Positions 32,390 through 42,139 are shown, counted from the first letter of the stretch. The stretch: 64,000 bases of DNA from Anodontia alba (GCA_964016985.1 OZ024828.1:85576308-85640307), one strand, 5' to 3'. The notes: a model not told the origin generated them from the letters alone. Program-made: numbers and translations.

Positions 32390-32582
32390 GCTAAATTAAG
32401 GTGCCACGCCCACTTCTCATTTTCAGCCAATCAGATTACTTGATCAAGATGTTGATATAAATTCACAAACTGAATGGCAAACAGTGCAGATCCAGATCAG
32501 TTGGCTTCTAAGAAGCCAACTGATCTGGATCTACTATGTTTGCAAATGTAGGGTACATCTGGGTTCAGTAGGACAAGGGTTA
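32390..32582. repeat. Foldback repeat FB-C
   Basis: TAAATTAAGGTGCCACGCCCACTTC, CCAATCAGATTACTTGATC, stem GATCCAGATCAGTTGGCTTC / GAAGCCAACTGATCTGGATC, end CAGTAGGACAAGGGTTAA. The outermost left end is missing. Confidence 0.85.
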
Positions 32583-32809
32583 ATGTCTACATTACTAAGA
32601 CATTTTTTAATATCACATGGCCCAAATGAACTGGTGTAAAACTCTGAAACAACAATTATAAAAATAATGCAATTACATGTAAAAATTTGTTTTAAAAAAA
32701 TATTCTACCAAGCACACACTAGGAATGTGAGAATGAGCTTGTAAGATATGTCTATTCTGTTGTTGTTTTTTATCAAAATGTTAAAACACTGGGTTATATG
32801 TATAATAAA

Positions 32810-32930
32810 TTACTGTATTTACCCTAAGTATTCAGACAGACAGGCCTGAGCAAACATTGTAGACCAGATCAGATGCCACAGGATGATCAGGATCAGGGTC
32901 TACACTCCTCCAGAAATGTTTAGACATCAG
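32810..32930. repeat. FB-D5 repeat, degraded
   Basis: TACCCTAAGTATTCAGACAGACAGGCCTGAGCAAACATTGTAGACCAGATCAGATGCC, then a decayed right arm. Confidence 0.6.
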
Positions 32931-32933
32931 ACA

Positions 32934-33245
32934 TAACAAGAGGATTATGATGGCCCTGTATCACTCACCAGAGTATCATAGCACTTAGAGAACCAGACCA
33001 AGAAATGATCATGGCAAATATTCTGACCAAGATTTATGATGATTACATAAACAATTAAAACAATGTAGCAAGCCTAAAGGACTGTGAAATATAGGTCAAG
33101 GTCAAATATGGACGACCTAACTAAAGAGGTCATGCTAAGATGTATGCTTGTGCGAAGTATCACTGACTGTTGGGCCAATAGTTACTGAGATACTGACCTA
33201 AACAGAAAAACTGGGGAATAAGTTACAGGGCCATTAGGGCAAAGA
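32934..33245 (+). repeat. HEL-related repeat, left segment
   Basis: AACAAGAGGATTATGATGGCCCTGTATCACTCACC shares the AACAAGAGG start of the HEL elements. The next block, GTGAAATATAGGTCAAGGTCAAATATGGA...ATACTGACCTAAACAGAAAAACT, occurs again at 37310-37440 on the far side of the LINE. Confidence 0.7.
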
Positions 33246-33600
33246 AGCTGCCCTGTGGGAGCTCACTTTGCCAACTTGGGTATGAAAAGCAAAAAAAACT
33301 TCGCCCCAAAATTTCTGCCAGTGCTTTCCTGGTGAATAGTAATGGTAAAGCAACAAACAGGTGCCATCAACTGACAGTTTTGCTGCTGGGTAGTGTCGTA
33401 ATAAACAGTTATATCAATTAATCAACGCATGAATAACTGTCACACTGATGCAAAATGGCACTCATTTGTCAATCACCAACTTGTGCCACATCCCTATGCT
33501 CCACCTATCACCATTAGGAATCCAATGAAAACTGATTATCAACAGGTAAGCAACATCAGATCAGGATATTACATGCTATCATTTCTGTATCCCAATTTCT
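33246..33600. other. No firm feature; exon-like stretch 33429-33545
   Basis: A 117-base stretch of plus-strand open frame (N-H-Q-L-V-P-H-P-Y-A-P-P-I-T-I-R-N-P core) ends CAACAG followed by GTAAGC, a good splice-donor-like sequence. I do not recognise the peptide. It could be chance or a 5' piece of the neighbouring LINE copy. Confidence 0.25.
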
Positions 33601-34019
33601 TGTCCTGGGTATGACGTAAAACTGCATCCAGCTGTGACACTCAACATGAGTGTGGGAATGTGAGGCTGCCCTGTATCACAGTTGCCTCCCCACCTTCAGG
33701 GTAATGAGGCTGCCACAACCTGGGTGGCAGAGCTAGGCAGCAATCTACAGACTGATGGCTTGGTGTTCTAGCTATTGTGGTTTGGCGGAAGATCCTTTCT
33801 TTATAAGGACAACGGCAAAGCACACTGCCCGAGTGCGGGAACGGCGCGCATACTCAGATGCCGTAAAAGAACTGAGTTGGGATGTCAGCTAGGACAGGTG
33901 ATCCCGTAAAAACAATCGTTCCAAAAATATTTTACATGGCAAGAAGAAAAATAGGTTCAGAGTTAGGCGGTGCCAACAGACATTCTGTTGGTAACGTCTC
34001 CGGCTAAGCCTCCTGTCAG

Positions 34020-35465
34020 GTGTGGGAGGCAGGGTCGGGCCATTGTGGCGAATCCAGCAAGCACCTGAGGAAATTCAGGGTGGGAACACTCGATGTGAAC
34101 ACCCTGAGAGGAAGAGTTTGCGAGGTAGTGGAAACACTATCCCGCAGGAAAGTGGATGTCTGCTGCATACAGGAGACCAGATACCGTGGTGGCAGCTGCC
34201 GCACAATCAAGGGCAAGGACATCAGGTACAAGCTCTACTGGTCAGGAAATGACAAAGGCACTGCTGGTGAAGGAGTGTTTGTGGCAGAAGAGTGGATAGA
34301 GAAAGTTTTTGAGGTTCAGAGAGTCTCCGACAGAATTATTTTAGTGAAACTCATAGTCGGCCAGCGTGTGGTTACCTTTCTGTCTGTGTATGCCCCACAG
34401 AGTGGTCTAAGTGATGAGGTTAAGGACCTGTTCTTTGATCAGCTGCGTGCTGTGACTGCCAGGATCCCAGCATCAGAATTTCTGATCCCATGTGGAGATT
34501 GGAATGGCCATGTTGGCCGTGCAGGCACTGGATATAGGGAAGTGCATGGTGGGATGGGGTATGGCAGGCCGGAACCAGATGTTGAGGGTGGGAGAATCCT
34601 AGAGTACGCCCTAGCATTTGACCTGCTTCTTGGGAACACATGTTTCAAGAAACATGACAGCCATCTCATAACATACAAGTCTGGAAACATAGCCACACAG
34701 ATAGACGTCATCCTTTTCCCTAGGACCATGCGCAAACTTGTCACAGATGTAAAAGTGATCCCTGGTGAGGAAGTAGCTCTGCAACATCAGCTTCTTGTAT
34801 GTGACATGAAAATTGATGTGCCTCCAAAATCCAAGCGCAAGTTCACCCCTCGCCTCAAAGTTTGGAAGCTTAAAGACCCTCAGACAAGCAATCATTTCCA
34901 GGAGGTCTTCAACTTGCATGTGAGCACATCTGCAGGTGTAGCTGATGGGGCCACTGAGGATATCTGGAACAACATCAAGACTGGACTGCTCAAGACAACT
35001 GAGGAGGTATGTGGCACAACTCGGCCACACCGTTGGCATCGTGAAACCTGGTGGTGGAACGAACACGTGGAAAAGGCTACTGCTGCCAAGCAGACAGCTT
35101 TCAAGGCCTGGAAGGCTGGTAAAGGAACTAGGGCATCATACAATGCAGCCAAACGAAATGCCAGACATGCAGTGCACCATGCTCGTCAAGAAGCCGACAA
35201 GAAGGTCTACGAGAATATTGACCCTAAGTCTTCAGAAGTCTACCACCTTGCTAACCAGTTTAGAAGAGAGACCACTGATGTTGTTGGTGACAAACCTGTG
35301 AAGAATGATGCAGGAGAGATGTCAATGAGCGAAGACTCAAAGCAGAAGGCCTGGCTGGAGCACTATCAAAGGCTTCTCAATGTTGAGTTTGACTGGGACC
35401 CAGACCACCTGTCATATCAATCATCAGTGGAAGGCCCGCCCATCCCAATCACCATTGATAGTTAA
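34020..35465 (+). pseudogene. LINE endonuclease region (apurinic/apyrimidinic-like EEP domain)
   Basis: 481 codons from the first in-frame ATG. It resembles the endonuclease/exonuclease/phosphatase domain of RTE-type retrotransposons (often database-labelled craniofacial development protein 2-like). Visible motifs: VGTLDVNTLRGR at residues 21-32, CIQETR with Glu52, GDWNGHVGR with Asp160 and Asn162, TQIDVILF with Asp229, and QHQLLV with His256. The first motif has Asp25 where Asn is usual, which may weaken metal or phosphate binding. Residues 345-450 form a charged, helical linker rich in Lys, Ala and Trp. The frame is lost at about 35455: GATAGTTAAG reads Asp-Ser-stop, while the homologous protein continues in the next frame as VKKAISQMKAGKALGPSG. 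This frameshift separates endonuclease from reverse transcriptase. Confidence 0.85.
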
Positions 35466-35925
35466 GAAGGCTATCTCGCAGATGAAGGCAGGCAAAGCAC
35501 TGGGCCCATCAGGCATAGTGGTGGAGATGATAAGAGCGGCCGGTGACATGGGCGCCTCCACGATCCGTGACCTCGCAGTTGCAATCATTCGTGATGGCAA
35601 GGTACCCTCTGACTGGGAGCAGAGTTTCATTGTCTGCCTCTACAAGAGAAAAGGGGACGCATTGGGAAGGGGCAACTACCGCGGTCTCAAGCTGACAGAG
35701 CAGGTTATGAAAATCCTGGAGAGGATTGTGGACGGCCTCATCAGACAGTTGGTGTCAATCGACGATTCCCAGTTTGGCTTCGTCCCAGGCAGAGGCACTA
35801 CGGATGCAATCTTTGTTGTCAGGCAGCTGCAAGAGAAGTATCTAGCTGCCAATAAGAGACTCTAAATGGCTTTCGTAGACCTGGAGAAGGCATTTGATTG
35901 AGTGCCTCGGAAGGTCATCTGGTGG
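35456..35925 (+). pseudogene. LINE reverse transcriptase, N-terminal part
   Basis: Continues the LINE polyprotein in the shifted frame: VKKAISQMKAGKALGPSG, then GDALGRGNYRGLKLTEQVMKILERI and FGFVPGRGTTDAIFVVRQLQEKY, the first conserved reverse-transcriptase blocks. The frame is broken by TAA at 35863-35865 right after AANKRL. The next codons give MAFVDLEKAFD, the block with the first catalytic Asp, then TGA where an Arg codon is expected. A second shift with loss of a few codons follows VIWW near 35920. At least three lesions make it non-functional as it stands. Confidence 0.85.
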
Positions 35926-37133
35926 GTGTGGAGGAGTGGATTGTGCGACTGGTGCAGGGGATGTATGCAAATGCACGGAGCCTTGTCCGTGTTGGTGAGG
36001 GGTACAGTGAAGAGTTTGAAGTGAAGGTTGGTGTTCACCAAGGATCAGTACTCAGCCCACTGCTCTTCATCATTGTGCTTGAAGCCTTATCACGAGAGTT
36101 CCGCTCTGGGGTCCCCTGGGAGGACCTCTATGCCGATGACCTTGTTATCATCGCTGAATCACTTGAGGAATGTGTTAGGAGGCTCTTGACTTGGAAAGAA
36201 GCAATGGAGAAGAAAGGACTGAGAGTAAATGCAGGAAAGACAAAGATCATGATCTGCGGTACGGGACTGGACCTCCTGCAGAGTTCAGGCAAGTTTCCAT
36301 GCGCTGTCTGTCGCACTGGAGTGGGCAGCAACAGCATCTGCAATGGTTGCAAGCACTGGGTGCACAAGAAATGCAGTGGGCTCAAGCGCTTGAAAAAGGA
36401 CCCTGACTATAGATGTACACGGTGCGAGGGAACTGCACGCCCCTTGGATGGCAGACCACAGAAGCGAGTCCACGTCAGACCTGACAAGCTTGAGGTGGTA
36501 GCTTCCTTTTGCTACCTAGGAGACATGCTCTCAGCAGCAGGTGGCTGTGAACTTTCAACCACAACACGTGTGAAAACCGCCTGGAATAAGTTCAAGGATC
36601 TGCTACCAGTCCTCTCTTCATGCCACCTCTCTTTCAAAACACGTGGCCATGTGTACAGCTCTTGTGTGCGGAGCGCAATGCTCCATGCCAGCGAGACTTG
36701 GCCATTGACAAAGCCGAACCTCCAGCGTCTGCAGCGAAATGACAGGGCAATGATCAGACAGATCTGCAATGTCAGGCCACAAGACATTGTCACCACCAGG
36801 TCCAATGATCTACTTGTGCGGCTTGGCATTGAGGATCTGGACCTCATTCTGAAGGAGAGAAGACTTCGATGGAATGGACATGTGGAACGCTCCAGTGGTG
36901 CAATCAAGACAGCTTTTGACATACAGGTTGATGGAAAGTGTGGGCCTGGGAGGCCCAAAACAACATGGAAGCAGCTGACAGAGAGGGATTGCAGAGAGTG
37001 GAAGCTCTCGGCTATCAACCCTCATGATAGACTTACCTGGAGATCTGGTGTGAGATCTGCCATGCGTGCAGCAAGCCAGCTATCTGGAAGGGGGCCCACT
37101 GATGTGGATGTTGCCCCTGTACCTGCATGTTAA
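35926..37133 (+). pseudogene. LINE reverse transcriptase C-terminal part with PHD-like finger
   Basis: Open to TAA at 37131-37133. VEEWIVRLVQGMYANARS comes first, then GVHQGSVLSPLLF and the catalytic box LYADDL (YADD at residues 78-81 of the frame opening at 35898). A zinc finger follows, with spacing C-x2-C-x9-C-x2-C-x4-H-x2-C-x13-C-x2-C (frame residues 136-177). This is a PHD-like C4HC3 pattern placed between the palm and the thumb region. Then SFCYLGDMLSAAGG, and near the end LRWNGHVERSSGAIK and a Gly-Pro-Gly-Arg-Pro motif of the C-terminal domain. The finger may bind chromatin or nucleic acid; its role is inferred only. No frame break was seen in this part. Confidence 0.85.
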
Positions 37134-37199
37134 TCAAAAATCTGATTATGATTATATGATGAATTTAGAAAGTGTAAACTTTGAGATTTGGATATTACG

Positions 37200-37305
37200 T
37201 GCTTCTCCTTGGACTCAGCAAACTTCTCCCTATTTTCCCAGGAGGGAGAAGTCACTTCTCCCTAAATTTTCTGGGCCAGCTTGGACCTCAAAAAATAGCA
37301 GTCAA
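37200..37305. repeat. Short repeat with inverted GGGAGAAG arms
   Basis: CTTCTCCTTGGACTCAGCAAACTTCTCCC...GGAGGGAGAAGTCACTTCTCCCTAAATTTTCTGGGCCAGCTTGGACC. The same text is at 58120-58203. Confidence 0.65.
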
Positions 37306-38515
37306 TGGGCAGTGAAATATAGGTCACTGTCAAATATGGATACTGCATTCAACAAGTCATGCTAAGATGCATGCAAGTGCCAAGTATCACTGCCATACGA
37401 CCAATAGTTACTGAGAAACTGACCTAAACAGAAAAACTTTAGAGTCACTAGACCCTCAAATATTTATCATGTGACCCAGTTTTGAACTTCAGCTAGATAT
37501 CATCAAGAAAAACATTTTGAGCGTGATTCATGATGATTACTTTAAAACTGTGATCTCTAAAATTATAACAAGGTTTTCCTTTGATTTAGCCTGGTGACCT
37601 AGTTTTTGATCCCAAATGATCCAGTTTCGAACTAGACCTAGAAATCATCAAGACAAACATTTTGAACAATATTCTTGATGATTAATTTAAAAATGTGACC
37701 TCTAAAGTGTTAACAAGTTTTCCTTTGATTTGGCCTGGTGACCTAGTTTTTGATTCTAATTGACCCAGTTTCAAACAACCTAGAAATCATCAAGACAAAC
37801 ATTTTGAGCAAGATCATGATAATTACTTCAAAAATGTGAACTTTAGAGTGTTAACAAGGTTTTCCTTTAATTTTCCCTGGTGACCTAGTTTTTTTAACCC
37901 CAACTGACCCAGTTTCAAACCTGACTTTGAAATCATCTACCAATGTTTTGAGCAAGATTCATGATAATTTCTTAAAAAATGTGACCTCTGGAGTGTTAAC
38001 AAGGTTTACCTTCGATTTGGCATGACGACCTAGTTTTATAACTACTGACCCCATGTGACCCAGTTTCCAATTTGACTTAGAAATTATAATGACAAACACT
38101 TCAAGCCAGACACATGATTACTTCAAAAATATGACCCATAGTGCGTTAACAAGGTTTTCCTTTGATTTGGCCTGGTGACCTAGTTTTTTACCCCAAGTGA
38201 CCCAGTTTCAAACCTGATCTTGAAATTATCAAGACAAACATTTTGAGCAAGATTCATGGTGATTACTTCAAAAATGTGACCTCTAGAGTGTTAACAAGGT
38301 TTTCCTTTGATTTGGCCTAATGAGCTAGGTTCTGACCCTAAGTGACCCAGTTTCAAACTTCACCTAGATTTCATAGAGGCAAACATTTTGAGCAAGTGTC
38401 ATTAAGATTGGGTCAAAACTGTGACCTCTAATGTGTTAACATTAGTATTGATGACAGATGACTGATGATGGACAAAGAGTGATCACAATAGCTTTGCTCC
38501 AGTGAGCTAAAACTG
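37306..38515 (+). repeat. HEL-related tandem-core element, ~125-bp unit, about 8 copies
   Basis: GTGACCTCTAGAGTGTTAACAAGGTTTTCCTTTGATTTGGCCTGGTGACCTAGTTTTTGACCCxAAxTGACCCAGTTTCAAAC recurs about every 125 bp from 37540 to 38400, with ATCAAGACAAACATTTTGAGCAAGATTCATG between. The tail is GATGACAGATGACTGATGATGGACAAAGAGTGATCACAATAGCTTTGCTCCAGTGAGCTAAAA, a decayed form of the HEL end. It lies just downstream of the lipase gene's stop codon. Confidence 0.85.
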
Positions 38516-38682
38516 GACAGGTTCAACTTTTAGGACAGGTATGGAAAGGAGTTAACGTGTTTGAATACTTAAGGTACTATGGTACATGTGATCAACATTG
38601 CGGACAAAGGCAGAACAGTTGAAGCGTGAAAAACACAGAAACTATGCTTTCATGAACTTGTTACAATACACTACAATGAGCT

Positions 38683-38799
38683 TTATATCTTGCTGGTAGG
38701 TTCCACTCTCTCAGTTATCCAACTTGCAATCAAATTCAGGGTTTCTGACTTGACTGGTTCCAGTTCTGCACGAAGCTGATGATAACCTTCAGTAAACAC
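38683..38799 (-). CDS. MGLL-like: Monoglyceride-lipase-like hydrolase, last coding exon
   Basis: The last coding exon has 38 codons plus stop TAA (38683-38685) and starts after an acceptor ...TTTTTGAAG. It reads VFTEGYHQLRAELEPVKSET and ends in ERVEPTSKI. The GYHQL His (codon 38779-38781) aligns with the catalytic His of monoglyceride lipase (YHxLHxELPE in relatives). The intron phase is 0 and matches the donor of the preceding exon. The enzyme family cleaves monoacylglycerols to fatty acid and glycerol at membranes. A 3' untranslated region must be short or run into the repeat ending at 38515; no clear AATAAA was seen. Identification rests on remembered family features, not a search. Confidence 0.9.
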   Translation of the reverse strand: MFTEGYHQLRAELEPVKSETLNLIASWITERVEPTSKI

Positions 38800-38867
38800 C
38801 TTCAAAAATAAAAGCAAAAATAAAATGAGCCTAGGCACATAATAACTAACAATATAGGAATCAAACA

Positions 38868-39015
38868 TGGTTTTTCATGCATTAACATTCAACACCTCCC
38901 AAGGGACCTGGCGAATGTTAATGCATTGAAAAACCATGTTCGATCCGGCCTCGGTTTTCAACACCTCCCACGGGACCTGGTGAATGTTAATGCATGAAAA
39001 ACTATGTTCGATCGC
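38868..39015. repeat. Inverted repeat with a third, direct arm
   Basis: CATGGTTTTTCATGCATTAACATTC (38870) is answered by GAATGTTAATGCATTGAAAAACCATG (38915). A direct copy of the right arm with its CACCTCCCACGGGACCTGG lead follows (38960-39012). It lies in the intron before the last lipase exon. Nearby 39210-39290 has further GTTAATGCACGG / GTTAATAACGTGC echoes. Confidence 0.8.
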
Positions 39016-39549
39016 TATTATTGCATAAAAACTGAAAACATTTGCTACATTTCGCATTATTTCTTGCACTATTTTGTTTCACCTTTTCACTGATGCTTCG
39101 CGAAAGCAATTTCCATGGACTATGCTCATTCTAGGGCCAGGCAGTACACATCTCTTATGGGCAGCAAATCTGTGGCCCCGGTATGGTCATATTGAAAGCT
39201 GCGTAGCCATGCATTAACAATGTGTGAATTGCCTTGTTAATACATGGCTTTTCGCCGGTTAATGCACGGCTGTTAATAACGTGCGACACTGCTTTTTATG
39301 CAATAATACGCCATACTGGGTGAACAAGTGGATACTTATGTGGCTACAGATTATGGTTTCTGTTACATGGCTAAAATTTACATAAGTATGCTAAATTAGT
39401 GTGGCCAATAGGATACAATATGCATGAAATGTCAAAATCTATTTCTGGTAAAAATAAAAATGTTGTCTTTTGAAATTTAAGTGTTAAGCAAATGTGTGTA
39501 AAACAATAAAGGAGATAAATTCTGAATATATCAAATCTGGAAAACTTAC

Positions 39550-39712
39550 CTTCAGTTTTTTATCTTTACTCTTTGCTTTCTCAAACATTAATTTTGCACC
39601 TTTAACACTGGTAATTGTGTCTTCTTCACTGTGTAAGATGAAAAATGGCCATTCTATATCTGGTAGTGAGGCCACAACTGTTGCCATGGCATCCATCATT
39701 GTTGCCACCTGT
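39550..39712 (-). CDS. MGLL-like: Monoglyceride-lipase-like hydrolase, exon with catalytic Asp
   Basis: 163 bases between acceptor ...TTTCTGATTTCAG and donor AAG|GTAAGT. It completes a split codon (GG|A, Gly), then encodes QVATMMDAMATVVASLPDIE, WPFFILHSEEDTITSVKGAK and LMFEKAKSKDKKLK. WPFFILHSEED corresponds to the strand and turn bearing the acid of the alpha/beta-hydrolase triad, with Asp at codon 39619-39621. SKDKKLK leads into the last exon exactly as in monoglyceride lipases. HSEED replaces the commoner HG-x-x-D, a mild oddity. Phases fit on both sides. Confidence 0.92.
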
Positions 39713-39784
39713 CTGAAATCAGAAAACTGCTAGTTTACATAGCTACATATAAAGTGATTTTTCAAGCAAAAAGTGTTGACATTT

Positions 39785-39897
39785 TTCCATGAAAACCTGT
39801 TATGAATACTCATTACAATATACCTTGCAACCTGTTTTTGTGGAGGGTAGCTTTAGACAGCTGCTCCTAGTGATAACCCACAACATGTTTTCACAGA
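39785..39897. repeat. Foldback repeat FB-E, degraded
   Basis: TTTTTCCATGAAAACCTGTTATGAATACTCATTA and TAGTGATAACCCACAACATGTTTTCACAGAC are decayed FB-E arms. Confidence 0.55.
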
Positions 39898-40598
39898 CAA
39901 GGCTGTTGTCTGCGGTACGGCAAGCGCCGGACCACTTTTTTGGCCGAGCATGCTTTCAGCCTACCACTTTTTTTCAGCCTTTTCTGTTGTGCTTATCTGT
40001 GACATTGTTTAATCGCATTATCAAAAGTGTCGCATTTAATGCCTGTTTTAATGCAATTATCAAAAACGCTCATGGCTCGTTTCACCTGTAAGCCAGTCAA
40101 AGGTGTGAAAACAAAACAGTCACATGTCGTGCCAAACACTGCAATCATTATAATGCCACCTGTTTGATTTAATTCAGTATCTTTAAAGGATTAATATCAA
40201 TAGATGGTATATCTAATCTTTATATGATAAACTCGTTGAGCTTTGATCCAGAATGTATTAAAGAGCGCCATAGAAGAAAGTTTAAATCCCCTTTATCTAA
40301 TTTCTAACTATTCTAAATCAAAGAACATGTCGGTCAGCAAGTCATGTATAAAACTTTTTGATTTTAAATTAATGAAATTCTGGGCCCCCCTAAAGCTTCC
40401 AAAATGCATTAAAATGCACGTACAGGCGTCGATAATTCAAAAATTTTCTCGGGGAAGATGCCCCGAACCCCCCTTACGAGAGGGGGAAATCCTCCCTCTC
40501 GTGCTCTCCCCCCTCTCGTGCCTTCGGCACTTGCCACTAACATCCACTGGACCACTTTCAACTACCCGGCCATGGGCCTGACAGAGGGTACCCTCACA
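39898..40598. other. ~700-bp segment of unknown origin between FB-E arms
   Basis: Begins GGCTGTTGTCTGCGGTACGGC and ends ACCCGGCCATGGGCCTGACAGAGGGTACCC. GGACCACTTTTTTGGCC near its start and GGACCACTTTCAACTACCCGGCC near its end are direct partial repeats. A GC-rich block, CCTTACGAGAGGGGGAAATC...CTCCCCCCTCTCGTGCC, lies at 40465-40530 and can fold. No coding function recognised. It may be a mobile element. Confidence 0.45.
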
Positions 40599-40652
40599 GA
40601 GCATGAGTACCCACAACATGGTTTTTGTTGAAAAATAAGAAAAATACTCTTA
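40599..40652. repeat. FB-E right arm fragment
   Basis: CATGAGTACCCACAACATGGTTTTTGTTGAAAAATAAGAAAAA. Confidence 0.55.
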
Positions 40653-40679
40653 TCTGGAACTCTGACTTTAACATGCTGA

Positions 40680-40795
40680 ATTTAGTCTTGAGACCCCTAA
40701 AGGGTAATTGGAAAATAGTGTAAACCCTGATCAGATGCTGCAGAATACGGCATCTGATCAGGGTCTACACTGTTTGCAAATAGTTTTTTTTTTTC
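40680..40795. repeat. FB-D4 hairpin
   Basis: GTCTTGAGACCCCTAAAGGGTAATTGGAAAATAGTG flank, then ACCCTGATCAGATGCTGCAG / CGGCATCTGATCAGGGTCTACACTGTTTGC. Confidence 0.75.
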
Positions 40796-40809
40796 ACAGA
40801 ATTTTGAGG

Positions 40810-40985
40810 CAATTTACCTCTCAAAGCACCATGCAAAATTATAGCAGACAATATTCTCCTTTTCTATCCTTTTTTTCTGCAGATAAAAAAGGATTGATAT
40901 TCCATGTGAATCATCTGCACAGCAGACCATTTACATGAAATGCCCAACCTTATGTTCTCTGAAAACTAGTCATCTGCAATACATG
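40810..40985. repeat. Foldback repeat FB-B
   Basis: CTCAAAGCACCATGCAAAATTATAGCAGAC start; TTGATATTCCATGTGAATCATCTGC / GCAGACCATTTACATGAAATGCCC stem. Confidence 0.75.
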
Positions 40986-41217
40986 CTATTTCCTTTAAAG
41001 AATTCTTCATCCTTTTCTTGTTGTTTAAAAGTAAGATGTTACATTTGAATTTTAAAAAAAACAACAACAAAAAAACAGACAACAAAAAAAGCCCCTGATG
41101 ACACTCCCAAGCATCTGAGCTGTTGCTATCAAGCTGTGAGCTATGCTACTGTGGATTTTCTCAAATCACTGCTATAATTTATCTCATCACATGCTTTTCA
41201 GGATCATTATTTCTAAA

Positions 41218-41450
41218 TTTAACCCATTCTTTGTCCAGATATCCCCAAAAGAGTGACTGGCAAACAGTGCAGACCTAGATCTTACACCGGATTTTGCAGG
41301 TTCTGATTGGGTCTCCACTGTTTGCAAACAGATTAGCCATTTTTCTCCAGGAATATCTAAATCACATAGCCTGACATACATAAACCTGACACTGGACTCT
41401 TCCAATATATAGTGTAGGGGGAATTTATTCAGTCTGAAATGGGTTAAAAC
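41218..41450. repeat. FB-D4 repeat, reversed
   Basis: TTTAACCCATTCTTTGTCCAG...GGCAAACAGTGCAGACCTAGATC / GATTGGGTCTCCACTGTTTGC...CCAGGAATATCTAAATCACATAG...TTCAGTCTGAAATGGGTTAA. It lies in the intron less than 100 bases downstream of exon 41546-41598. Confidence 0.75.
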
Positions 41451-41545
41451 TGACCAAGACGAAATGATTCAAAAACAAAAATTTGGTGTTGGGACCACTA
41501 GAACACTAGATAAGTGCTAAAGAAACTCTTCACTGGTTACCTTAC

Positions 41546-41598
41546 CCGCATTTCAACCTGCCGGTGTGGACTAGAGGATCATCTTCATATTTCTTCAC
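41546..41598 (-). CDS. MGLL-like: Monoglyceride-lipase-like hydrolase, 53-base exon
   Basis: Acceptor ...ATAATTTTGCAG and donor TGCGG|GTAAGG bound VKKYEDDPLVHTGRLKC plus two bases of a Gly codon. KKYEDDPL is the signature following the SRDPxVV motif in this lipase family, in the flexible lid/cap region. Phase 0 in, phase 2 out, matching both neighbours. It is followed at about 41626 by an FB-B foldback repeat, so the acceptor lies close to a large hairpin. Confidence 0.92.
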
Positions 41599-41624
41599 CT
41601 GCAAAATTATATCCTCAATGCATT

Positions 41625-41806
41625 AACCCTTAAAGCGCCAATCACAACTGCAGCAGATGACATTTTGAAATATTGTTTTTAATTTTTCAAAGAAAACAAG
41701 TCTTGATATTTCATGTGAATCGTCTGCTTGGCAGACGATTCACATGAAATATCAAGACTTGTTTTCTTTGAAAAATTAAAAAAAAATAAAATAAATGTCA
41801 GCTACA
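41625..41806. repeat. FB-B, left part, interrupted by SINE-2
   Basis: TTAACCCTTAAAGCGCCAATC start and a perfect stem: GTCTTGATATTTCATGTGAA / TTCACATGAAATATCAAGAC, extended by TTTTTCAAAGAAAACAA. It stops at GCTACA, duplicated at 42140-42145; the end (42146-42172) is TTTGCTTGGCACTTTAAGGGTTAA. Confidence 0.9.
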
Positions 41807-42139
41807 TTTGTTTGATTTGGGTTTAACGCCGCTTTCAACAATCTTTCAGTCATATCACAACGGTGTCTGAATATGGCAGGGAGCTCAATGCTCACTTTTA
41901 GAGTGCTGCCTCATTGAAATATCATGTCCCAGACACTTTGACATGATATTCCACCCAGTCACATTACAATGACACTGAAATGACCAGTTCTAGCTCTACT
42001 TTCTTAATGCTGAGCGCCAAGTGAAAGAGCAGCTAGTACCATTTTTAAAGTCTTTGGTATGACCCGGCCAAGGATTGAACCCACAACCTCCTGATCACAA
42101 AGCGGACGCTCTACCACTGAGCCACTGTGCTGGTCGTCT
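41807..42139 (-). mobile_element. SINE-2, full-length, with target-site duplication
   Basis: 333 bp flanked by GCTACA (41801-41806 and 42140-42145). On the minus strand it starts GACCAGCACAGTGGCTCAGTGGTAGAGCG, an A-box-like tRNA 5' half. GGTTGTGGGTTCAATCC (B-box-like) and GGCCGGGTCATACC follow. The body contains CATGATATTTCAATGAGGC and AAAGTGTCTGGGACATG, and the tail is ...AACCCAAATCAAACAAA. It is 77% or more similar by eye to the copy at 47590. Confidence 0.9.

Larger units (their letters stand above)
33620..37163 (+). mobile_element. Nearly full-length RTE-like LINE, recently inactivated
   Basis: Higher GC than its surroundings. Contains endonuclease, reverse transcriptase and a PHD-like finger in the expected order, broken by two frameshifts and two stops. 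It ends with a short TGATTATGATTATATGATG tail, as RTE-like elements do in place of poly-A. The 5' boundary is uncertain: non-coding sequence of LINE-like composition starts about 33.6 kb. No target-site duplication was found by eye. The low number of lesions suggests a young insertion. Confidence 0.8.

Noticed and set aside
34611..35066. Minus-strand gene within the LINE
   Set aside because: Shadow frame opposite the endonuclease region, which has clear family motifs on the plus strand.
36512..37018. 168-codon minus-strand gene
   Set aside because: Shadow of the LINE reverse-transcriptase C-terminal region.
33246..37305. LINE insertion splitting one HEL-type repeat
   Set aside because: The blocks on the two sides (GTGAAATATAGGTCA...) are both present in full, so they are two copies rather than one split copy.
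39789..40091. 100-codon plus-strand gene
   Set aside because: Spans a decayed FB-E hairpin and an unclassified segment; no motif.
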